Shown here in pieces: positions 1-5,483 of a stretch of 5,483 bases of DNA. The DNA comes from Deltaproteobacteria bacterium (lineage in GTDB: Bacteria > Bdellovibrionota > UBA1018 > UBA923). The position numbers and the translations under genes are program-made. The notes below the pieces were generated by a model. The model searched no databases. It had not been told where the DNA came from and was given only the letters and a program-made list of their open reading frames with translations. Where the stretch lies: positions 1 to 5,483 of the forward strand of contig JACQAW010000361.1 of NCBI GenBank assembly GCA_016194725.1, read 5' to 3'. The stretch's first letter is position 1. Each line of letters starts with the position of its first letter.

Positions 1-86
1 ATTAGTCGACATGGTGGAAGGGCTTGGTCCGCCTTGGGGTTCTTTGCGTTTAATTTTTGAACTTTCAGTCCTCATTAGGAGAGAGA
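1..86 (+). other. Non-coding leader upstream of rpoB
   Basis: No recognisable protein is encoded here. The forward frame open from base 1 ends at TGA 58-60, and a second frame runs into rpoB out of register. Neither resembles the C-terminus of ribosomal protein L7/L12 (rplL), the usual gene just upstream of rpoB, so this is probably the 3' part of the rplL-rpoB gap. The stretch 17-45 could fold into an imperfect hairpin (17-25 with 37-45), but about half of its pairs would be G-U wobbles, so I do not call a terminator or processing site. No convincing -35/-10 promoter pair is seen; rpoB is probably transcribed from upstream together with the ribosomal protein genes (inference). Confidence 0.6.
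77..83 (+). promoter_or_regulatory. Ribosome binding site of rpoB
   Basis: AGGAGAG lies three bases before the ATG at 87 when counted from its 3' end, and six to seven bases from the AGGAG core. This is a normal Shine-Dalgarno arrangement. It decides the start: the in-frame TTG at 57 would add ten residues, has no such site in front of it, and would place this site inside the coding region. Confidence 0.85.
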
Positions 87-3000
87 ATGGCATCGCTGTT
101 TACTCGTAATAAACGCGTCCGTAAAGATTTCGCTAAGGTTAAGGCTCCGGTAGAGATACCCGATCTGATCGAGCTCCAGAAAAAATCCTATGAGCTGTTT
201 CTGCAGAAAGATGCCAAGCCTAATAAGCGCCAGGCTATCGGCCTGCAGGCCGTATTCAAGTCTGTTTTTCCGATTGAAGACTTCAATCGAACGGCATCGC
301 TCGAATTCGAGAGCTACGTATTGGAAAAGCCCAAATACGACGTGCTCGAGTGCCGCCAACGCGGCATGACGTTCGCTGCTCCGCTGAAAGTTACGGTTCG
401 GCTCGTGGTATATGATGTGGATGAGGAAACTCAGACCCGCAATATCCGCGACATCAAGGAACAAGAGGTTTACCTCGGTGAAATTCCGCTGATGACCGAA
501 AGCGGTTCGTTCATTATCAACGGTACCGAACGCGTTATCGTCAGCCAACTGCACCGTTCGCCAGGAGTTATTTTTGACCACGATCAGGGCAAGAGTCACT
601 CCAGCGGCAAGATTCTCTATTCAGCACGCATTATTCCGCATCGCGGCTCGTGGCTCGATTTTGAATTCGACCACAAGGACATTCTGTACGCACGTATCGA
701 TCGCAAGCGCAAAATGCCCGCCACCATCGTGCTGCGTGCATTAGGATACTCCACTCAGGAGCTGCTCCAGTATTTTTACAAGGTAGAAACGATCAATCAG
801 GAAGGCGATCAGTTTTTCAAACGCCTTGATTTCGAAATTCTCAGCGGCCAACGTGCCGATGAAGATCTGCTGGATCCGAAGTCGGGCGAAGTTCTGGTTA
901 AGAAGAACCGGAAATATACCCGTGCCGTCATCGAGAAAATCGAAAAGTCAGGAATGAAGCGTCTGGAAGTGCTGCGTGCTGCCGTTATCGGCCGCGTGAC
1001 TTCAGAAGACATCATCGACGAAAAGACCGGTGAAGTGGTTGTTGAGGTCAATTCTGATCTCACGGAAGCGCATCTGGCGGAACTGAACAAGCGCGGCATC
1101 CGCGACTACAAGGTTATCTTCACAGATAATCTCACGTTCGGTCCGTTTCTGCGCGATACGCTATTGGTAGACAAGATTAATAGTCCCGAAGAGGCGTTGA
1201 TCGAAATCTACAAGCGCATGCGTCCAGGTGATCCACCGACGCTCGAGGCTGCTCGCACGCTTTTTGAAAACATGTTCTTCAACTTGGATCGTTATGACCT
1301 TTCGCGGGTCGGCCGTCTCAAGCTGAACTACAAGTTTCCACAATCCAATATTCAGCCCGATGTCACCATTCTTACGAAGGCCGACATCATCGAAACCGTT
1401 CGTTACCTTTGCGAGTTGAACAACGGCCGTGGCACCATCGATGACATCGATCATCTTGGTAACCGCCGCGTTCGCGCAGTGGGCGAGTTGATCGAGAACC
1501 AGTACCGTATCGGTCTCGTTCGTATGGAACGCGCGATTCGCGAACGTATGAGCATCCAGGAAATTGAAACCCTGATGCCGCACGATCTCATCAACCAGAA
1601 ACCGGTTTCCGCAGTCGTAAAGGAATTCTTTGGTTCCAGCCAGCTTTCTCAGTTCATGGACCAAACGAACCCCCTTTCGGAAATCACGCACAAAAGACGT
1701 CTCTCGGCCCTCGGGCCGGGCGGTCTTACTCGTGAACGCGCAGGCTTCGAAGTCCGCGACGTGCATCCGACCCACTACGGTCGTATTTGCCCTATCGAAA
1801 CGCCTGAAGGTCCAAACATCGGTCTCATCGCGTCTCTTTCGACGTTCGCTCGCGTGAACGAGTACGGTTTCATTGAAACCCCGTACCGTCCAGTGACGGA
1901 TAAGAAAATCGGCGACGAAATCAAGTATTTCACGGCAACTGAGGAAGAAAATAAAGTCATCGCTCAGGTGAATGCTGAAAACTTGAAATCGAAGAAGTTC
2001 AACACCGGCCTCGTACCGGCTCGCAGGAAGGGCGAATTCGCCCTCGTGAATCCGGAAGATCTCGAGTTGATGGACGTCAGTCCTAACCAGCTCGTGTCCA
2101 TCGCGGCTTCGTTGATTCCGTTTCTGGAGCACGATGACGCGAACCGTGCACTCATGGGTTCCAACATGCAGCGCCAGGCTGTTCCTCTCCTGAGGACGTC
2201 TGCACCTGTCGTTGGAACAGGTATCGAAGGCGTCGTGGCCAGAGACTCAGGTTCCATCCTGCTCTCCAAGCACGACGGCGAGATCACCATGGTTGACGGC
2301 TCGAAGGTCGTCGTTCGTCGCACGAATACCAAGGCGTCGGACGAAATCGGCTCAGATGTCGACATCTACAACCTGACGAAGTACCAGCGCTCGACGCAGC
2401 GGCCGCTCGTTTCGGTCGGCGATCGCGTGAAGGCCGGTGATGTTCTTGCGGACGGTCCAGCTACTGACGCTGGCGAGTTGGCTCTCGGACAAAACATCCG
2501 GGTCGCCTTCATGCCATGGCAGGGCTACAACTTCGAAGATTCGATCCTCATCAGCGAGCGCCTGATTCAGCAAGACACGTTCACGTCGATTCACATCGAA
2601 GAGTTCGAGTGCGTCGCTCGTGATACGAAGTTAGGCAAAGAAGAAATCACCCGCGACATTCCAAACGTCGGCGAAGAAGCTCTCAAAGACCTCGATGAGA
2701 GCGGGATCATTCGCATCGGCGCTGAAGTGAAACCGGGCGATATTCTCGTGGGTAAGGTTACGCCGAAGGGTGAAACCCAGCTTTCTCCAGAAGAAAAGCT
2801 GTTGCGCGCGATCTTCGGCGAAAAAGCCGGCGACGTTCGCGATACCTCGCTCCGCGTGCCTTCGGGCATCTACGGAACGGTCATCAATGCCCAGGTCTTC
2901 GCTCGCGAAGGTACTGAGCCGGATGAACGCACCAAGCAGATCCTCGAAGATGAAATCTCGAAGATCCGCCGGGACGAGAAAATCGAACTTGAAGCCATCA

Positions 3001-4181
3001 AGAGCAGCGCCCAGACGAAGATCTTCAAGATCCTCGAAGGTTCAAAGACCACGGGCAAGCTCCTGAGCGAAGACGGCTCCCAGGAACTGTTGAAGAAGGG
3101 TGAAGAGCTCAATAAGGACACGTTGGCCAACACGCCATTCGAACTTCTTGGTTACATCCCCGTGAAAGAAGATCTCGAAGCGGAAGTCACGCAGTTCATG
3201 AAGACCGCCAAAGAGAAGATGGACATCGTCAAGGGCGTCTTCAAAGAGAAGACAGACAAGCTCAAGCGCGGTGACGAACTGGCCCCGGGCGTGATCAAGA
3301 TGGTGAAGGTCTATATCGCTATCAAGAGACGTCTGAGCGTCGGCGATAAGATGGCAGGCCGTCACGGAAACAAAGGCGTGATCTCACGCGTTGTTCCGAT
3401 TGAAGACATGCCGTACATGGCCGATGGCCGTCCCGTTGACATGGTTCTGAATCCTCTCGGTGTTCCATCTCGTATGAACATCGGGCAGATTCTTGAAGTC
3501 ATGCTCGGTTGGGCAGCGTTCGGTATCGGCGACAAGCTTCAGCATTATGTCGACCAGTTCCAACCCGACAATCTTCGTAAGGTCATTCGTGAAATCTACA
3601 CGTCGCCGGAAATCGAGAAGTATCTCGAAAAAGCCAGCGATGCTGAGCTCAAGCGAATTGCGGGCCTTGTGAAAAACGGCATCCATTTTGCGACACCGGT
3701 TTTCGACGGAGCAGCCGAAAAGGACATTCACAACATGTTGACGCTGGCGGAGCTCCCGACCCGCGGTCAGACGACGCTTTTCGACGGTATGACCGGCGAA
3801 GCGTTCTCGGAAGATGTAACGGTCGGAGTGATGTACATGCTGAAGCTGCATCACCTTGTTGAAGAAAAGATCCATGCACGCAGCATCGGGCCATACTCGC
3901 TCGTTACGCAGCAGCCTCTGGGCGGTAAGGCCCAGTTCGGCGGCCAGCGTTTGGGTGAGATGGAAGTGTGGGCACTTGAAGCATACGGCTCAGCTCATAC
4001 TCTGCAAGAGATGCTGACGGTCAAGTCTGACGACGTGACCGGTCGAAACAGGATGTATGAAGCCATCGTTAAGGGCGAGCATGTGCTCGAACCCGGGTTG
4101 CCAGAGTCTTTCAACGTTTTGGTGAAAGAACTGCAAAGCTTGGCCCTGAACGTTGAGCTCATTGAAGATAAACAAGAGTAG
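87..4181 (+). CDS. rpoB: DNA-directed RNA polymerase subunit beta
   Basis: This is the beta subunit of core RNA polymerase, 1364 residues (E. coli 1342). The ATG at 87 is chosen for its ribosome binding site and because MASLF is a typical beta N-terminus. Order: protrusion and lobe (about 20-450) with the SI1/beta-i4 insertion at about 229-355; fork and rifampicin pocket (516-542, with PIETPEG at 569-575); hybrid-binding domain with E817/D818 (E. coli E813/D814); flap; SI2/beta-i9 at about 939-1060; active-site lysines K1088 and K1096 in GDKMAGRHGNKG (E. coli K1065/K1073); R1129 (E. coli R1106); H1263 (E. coli H1237); then the C-terminal clamp/anchor with GGKAQFGGQRLGEMEVWALE. The reading frame is intact and ends TAG followed directly by TAA. 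Oddity: six residues are missing in the conserved RSNQxTxxxQ stretch, which reads RSTQ at 768-771. rpoC follows after 85 bases, presumably co-transcribed. Identity is certain. Confidence 0.99.
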   Translation: MASLFTRNKRVRKDFAKVKAPVEIPDLIELQKKSYELFLQKDAKPNKRQAIGLQAVFKSVFPIEDFNRTASLEFESYVLEKPKYDVLECRQRGMTFAAPLKVTVRLVVYDVDEETQTRNIRDIKEQEVYLGEIPLMTESGSFIINGTERVIVSQLHRSPGVIFDHDQGKSHSSGKILYSARIIPHRGSWLDFEFDHKDILYARIDRKRKMPATIVLRALGYSTQELLQYFYKVETINQEGDQFFKRLDFEILSGQRADEDLLDPKSGEVLVKKNRKYTRAVIEKIEKSGMKRLEVLRAAVIGRVTSEDIIDEKTGEVVVEVNSDLTEAHLAELNKRGIRDYKVIFTDNLTFGPFLRDTLLVDKINSPEEALIEIYKRMRPGDPPTLEAARTLFENMFFNLDRYDLSRVGRLKLNYKFPQSNIQPDVTILTKADIIETVRYLCELNNGRGTIDDIDHLGNRRVRAVGELIENQYRIGLVRMERAIRERMSIQEIETLMPHDLINQKPVSAVVKEFFGSSQLSQFMDQTNPLSEITHKRRLSALGPGGLTRERAGFEVRDVHPTHYGRICPIETPEGPNIGLIASLSTFARVNEYGFIETPYRPVTDKKIGDEIKYFTATEEENKVIAQVNAENLKSKKFNTGLVPARRKGEFALVNPEDLELMDVSPNQLVSIAASLIPFLEHDDANRALMGSNMQRQAVPLLRTSAPVVGTGIEGVVARDSGSILLSKHDGEITMVDGSKVVVRRTNTKASDEIGSDVDIYNLTKYQRSTQRPLVSVGDRVKAGDVLADGPATDAGELALGQNIRVAFMPWQGYNFEDSILISERLIQQDTFTSIHIEEFECVARDTKLGKEEITRDIPNVGEEALKDLDESGIIRIGAEVKPGDILVGKVTPKGETQLSPEEKLLRAIFGEKAGDVRDTSLRVPSGIYGTVINAQVFAREGTEPDERTKQILEDEISKIRRDEKIELEAIKSSAQTKIFKILEGSKTTGKLLSEDGSQELLKKGEELNKDTLANTPFELLGYIPVKEDLEAEVTQFMKTAKEKMDIVKGVFKEKTDKLKRGDELAPGVIKMVKVYIAIKRRLSVGDKMAGRHGNKGVISRVVPIEDMPYMADGRPVDMVLNPLGVPSRMNIGQILEVMLGWAAFGIGDKLQHYVDQFQPDNLRKVIREIYTSPEIEKYLEKASDAELKRIAGLVKNGIHFATPVFDGAAEKDIHNMLTLAELPTRGQTTLFDGMTGEAFSEDVTVGVMYMLKLHHLVEEKIHARSIGPYSLVTQQPLGGKAQFGGQRLGEMEVWALEAYGSAHTLQEMLTVKSDDVTGRNRMYEAIVKGEHVLEPGLPESFNVLVKELQSLALNVELIEDKQE
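873..1115 (+). repeat. Tandem repeat inside the SI1 (beta-i4) insertion of beta
   Basis: Two 33-residue units of beta align without gaps: residues 263-295 (bases 873-971) and 311-343 (bases 1017-1115), 48 residues apart. Twelve positions are identical, including D263/D311, K265/K313, GEV at 267-269/315-317, N274/N322, T278/T326, A280/A328, G289/G337 and V295/V343. The pattern is DxK(S/T)GEVxVxxN, then T.A, then a helix-like segment ending in G. It fits the known description of this lineage insertion as containing repeated beta-beta prime module 2 (BBM2) folds; the assignment to BBM2 is inference. Divergence is at protein level, so this is an ancient duplication and not a recent DNA repeat. 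Confidence 0.7.
1632..1712 (+). other. Rifampicin resistance-determining region of rpoB (cluster I)
   Basis: Codons 516-542 match E. coli 507-533 with an offset of +9. The main resistance positions all carry the sensitive-type residue: Q522 (E. coli Q513), D525 (D516), H535 (H526), R538 (R529), S540 (S531) and L542 (L533). T527 stands for E. coli N518 and L539 for I530; both variants are common in other bacteria such as Bacillus. Outside this cluster, P573 (P564), I581 (I572) and R696 (R687) are also conserved, while I143 replaces V146 conservatively. The target site therefore looks rifampicin-sensitive; uptake and efflux cannot be judged. Confidence 0.85.
2901..3266 (+). other. SI2 (beta-i9) insertion of the beta flap
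   Basis: Residues 939-1060 lie between the flap strand ending GTVINAQVF and the conserved RGDELAPGV, where E. coli beta also carries its SI2/beta-i9 insertion. The segment is rich in Lys and Glu with long helix-like stretches (for example 945-975 and 1030-1060), in keeping with the helical hairpin of this insertion. It is the least conserved part of the protein, as expected for a lineage-specific insertion. Boundaries are estimated by eye to within several residues. Confidence 0.65.
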
Positions 4182-4187
4182 TAATTA

Positions 4188-4222
4188 CGGCAGCCGGGCC
4201 TTCGCGGGCCCGGCTTTGGCCG
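4188..4222 (+). terminator. GC-rich hairpin between rpoB and rpoC, terminator-like or attenuator
   Basis: Bases 4193-4200 (GCCGGGCC) pair perfectly with 4207-4214 (GGCCCGGC) around the six-base loop TTCGCG, with A4192-T4215 extending the stem to nine pairs. A further CGG/CCG pairing (4188-4190 with 4220-4222) is possible across an asymmetric internal loop. The stem starts only seven bases after the second stop codon. Only three Ts follow (4215-4217), then GGCC, and the T6 run at 4236-4241 is too far away, so this is unlikely to be an efficient intrinsic terminator. Since rpoC is essential and no promoter is apparent in the gap, read-through is expected. Partial attenuation, mRNA processing or stabilisation of the rpoB 3' end are possible roles (inference). 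Confidence 0.55.
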
Positions 4223-4253
4223 ACTCATTTATCGATTTTTTCTATTGGATTCG

Positions 4254-4258
4254 AGGAG
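4254..4258 (+). promoter_or_regulatory. Ribosome binding site of rpoC
   Basis: AGGAG (within CGAGGAGAA) sits eight bases before the GTG at 4267, an ideal spacing. It supports GTG as the true start of rpoC. The next in-frame residues KDLLNFF match the usual beta prime N-terminus, and no ATG competes nearby. Confidence 0.85.
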
Positions 4259-4266
4259 AATAATCC

Positions 4267-5483
4267 GTGAAAGATCTTCTAAACTTTTTTGACAAACCTA
4301 AAGATCCACTTAGCTTTACCGGCATTCGCATTTCGCTGGCCTCGCCGGAAAAGATTCGTGAGTGGTCTTACGGTGAAGTGAAGAAACCCGAAACGATCAA
4401 TTATCGCACGTTCAAGCCTGAAAGAGACGGCCTGTTCTGCGCGAAGATTTTCGGGCCAGTGAAGGACTATGAGTGCAACTGCGGCAAGTATAAGCGCATG
4501 AAGCACCGCGGAGTCGTTTGCGAAAAGTGCGGTGTGGAAGTCATTCAGTCGAAGGTTCGACGCGAGCGCTTGGGTCACATCGAGCTGGCAACGCCGGTCG
4601 CGCATATTTGGTTCCTGCGCAGCTTGCCTTCCCGCATTGGCGCTTTACTCGATATCTCACTCAAAGAACTTGAAAAAGTCCTGTACTGCGAAGCGTACGT
4701 TGTTTCCGATATAGGAAACAGTTCGCTCGACGAAAGAGCGATCATTTCTGAAGAAAAGTTCAACCAGCTCATCAAGGAAGGCGTGACCTTTACCGCCGCC
4801 ATGGGTGGCGAAGCGATTCGCGAACTTCTCAAGAAGATCGATGTGGATCTCATGGCCCGCCAGCTCCGTAAAGAGATGAAGGCGACCAATAGCGAAGCTC
4901 AGCGCACGAAGATCGCCAAACGCCTCAAAGTCGTCGAAGCATTCAAAGAGTCGGGCAATCGCCCGGATTGGATGATGCTCGAAGTTATTCCGGTCATTCC
5001 ACCGGAACTTCGTCCTCTCGTTCCCCTCGACGGCGGCCGTTTCGCGACTTCCGATCTCAACGATCTTTATCGTCGTGTGATCAATCGTAACAACCGCCTG
5101 AAACGTCTTATGGAGCTCAATGCTCCTGAAATCATCATCCGCAACGAAAAGCGCATGCTCCAGGAAGCTGTCGACGCCTTGTTCGACAACGGCCGCCGTG
5201 GCAAGACCTTCACCGGTCCAAGCAAGCGTCCGCTCCGTTCGCTGTCTGATATGCTCAAGGGCAAACAGGGCGGTTGCCGCCAGAACCTGCTCGGTAAACG
5301 CGTCGACTACTCCGGGCGTTCGGTTATCGTCGTCGGTCCTGAGCTCAAGCTGCACCAGTGCGGTCTGCCCAAGCAGATGGCGCTCGAGCTGTTCAAGCCA
5401 TTCATTTACAACAAGCTTTCCGAATACGGCTACGTCACCACCATCAAGAGCGCAAAAAAGATGGTCGAGAAGCAGCGTCAGGA
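4267..5483 (+). CDS. rpoC: DNA-directed RNA polymerase subunit beta prime, N-terminal part (cut by window edge)
   Basis: This is the beta prime subunit of core RNA polymerase: 405 complete codons plus two bases are present, while full proteins are about 1400 residues. It starts at GTG 4267 behind a good AGGAG site. Seen in order: N-terminal KDLLNFF; zipper region (about 37-60, KKPETINYRTFKPERDGLF); zinc finger with C70, C72, C85 and C88, at the same numbers as in E. coli; clamp helices; lid and the conserved PLVPLDGGRFATSDLN (250-265); clamp coiled-coil region with NDLYRRVINRNNRLKRL (265-281); rudder (about 307-322); and switch 2 (about 331-350, NLLGKRVDYSGR). The Mg-binding NADFDGD and the trigger loop lie beyond the edge. 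Oddity: residues 336-337 are Gly-Cys where nearly all bacteria have Arg-Phe (E. coli R337-F338). It is probably co-transcribed with rpoB, giving the partner subunit in similar amounts. Identity is certain. Confidence 0.99.
   Translation, partial: MKDLLNFFDKPKDPLSFTGIRISLASPEKIREWSYGEVKKPETINYRTFKPERDGLFCAKIFGPVKDYECNCGKYKRMKHRGVVCEKCGVEVIQSKVRRERLGHIELATPVAHIWFLRSLPSRIGALLDISLKELEKVLYCEAYVVSDIGNSSLDERAIISEEKFNQLIKEGVTFTAAMGGEAIRELLKKIDVDLMARQLRKEMKATNSEAQRTKIAKRLKVVEAFKESGNRPDWMMLEVIPVIPPELRPLVPLDGGRFATSDLNDLYRRVINRNNRLKRLMELNAPEIIIRNEKRMLQEAVDALFDNGRRGKTFTGPSKRPLRSLSDMLKGKQGGCRQNLLGKRVDYSGRSVIVVGPELKLHQCGLPKQMALELFKPFIYNKLSEYGYVTTIKSAKKMVEKQRQ

Noticed and set aside
17..45. Hairpin in the rpoB leader as a terminator or RNase III site
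   Set aside because: About half of the nine possible pairs are G-U wobbles, and no good T-run follows directly.
24..56. Promoter with TTGGTC as -35 and TAATTT as -10
   Set aside because: The spacer would be 21 bases and both boxes are poor; operon transcription from upstream is more likely.
1..60. Forward open frame from base 1 to TGA 58-60 as the tail of rplL
   Set aside because: The translation is Trp/Phe/Gly-rich and unlike the conserved L7/L12 C-terminus.
57..86. TTG start at 57 giving a ten-residue longer beta
   Set aside because: The ATG at 87 has an AGGAGAG site at the right spacing and matches the family N-terminus. The TTG has no ribosome binding site, and the extension would be translated from the Shine-Dalgarno region itself.
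1161..2132. 323-codon open frame on the minus strand inside rpoB
   Set aside because: It lies wholly opposite conserved rpoB codons, its product resembles no family I know, and long antisense frames are expected from the third-position bias of such genes.
3495..3506. Beta E-V-M-L (1137-1140) in place of the common E-T-H-L-G
   Set aside because: The two middle positions vary between phyla (for example EC or ET with V or L next), so this is probably ordinary variation.
87..4181. Apparent drift from CTG towards CTC leucine codons from 5' to 3' in rpoB
   Set aside because: A small hand count (roughly 11 CTG to 8 CTC early, 6 to 11 later) is too weak to support a recombination junction.
4657..5355. 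232-codon open frame on the minus strand opposite rpoC
   Set aside because: It is a shadow of the conserved rpoC frame, with no recognisable motif and no independent signals.

Overview
The window holds the two largest subunit genes of bacterial RNA polymerase in their usual order and on the + strand. rpoB (beta) is complete at 87-4181, and the first 405 codons of rpoC (beta prime) run from 4267 off the right edge. No mobile element, CRISPR array, tRNA or accessory gene is visible. It is a core-genome housekeeping segment, and I do not see a novel multi-gene system in it.

Organism: both proteins are clearly of proteobacterial type. Beta carries both the beta-i4 (SI1) and beta-i9 (SI2) insertions, and beta prime numbering matches E. 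coli residue for residue through the N-terminal zinc finger. The wording of both N-termini (beta MASLFTRNKRVRKDF, beta prime KDLLNFF) and moderate GC look most like the former Deltaproteobacteria. Bdellovibrionota/Oligoflexia is my best guess, from memory of family sequences and with only moderate confidence.

Layout: 1-86 is a non-coding leader, most likely the end of the gap after rplL, ending in a good ribosome binding site at 77-83. rpoB then ends in a tandem stop (TAG TAA). The 85-base gap to rpoC contains a strong GC-rich hairpin right after the stops, then an AGGAG site and a GTG start for rpoC. The two products fold together on the alpha dimer to form the catalytic enzyme. Beta supplies the rifampicin pocket, fork, flap and hybrid-binding wall. 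The beta prime part seen here supplies zipper, zinc finger, lid, rudder and switch 2. The metal-binding NADFDGD motif lies beyond the window.

Two local departures from otherwise near-invariant sequence deserve a second look. Beta lacks six residues in the RSNQxTxxxQ stretch, which reads RSTQ at 768-771. Beta prime switch 2 reads GKQGGCRQN where essentially all bacteria have GKQGRFRQN. Either they are real changes in the polymerase core, or they mark sequence errors.
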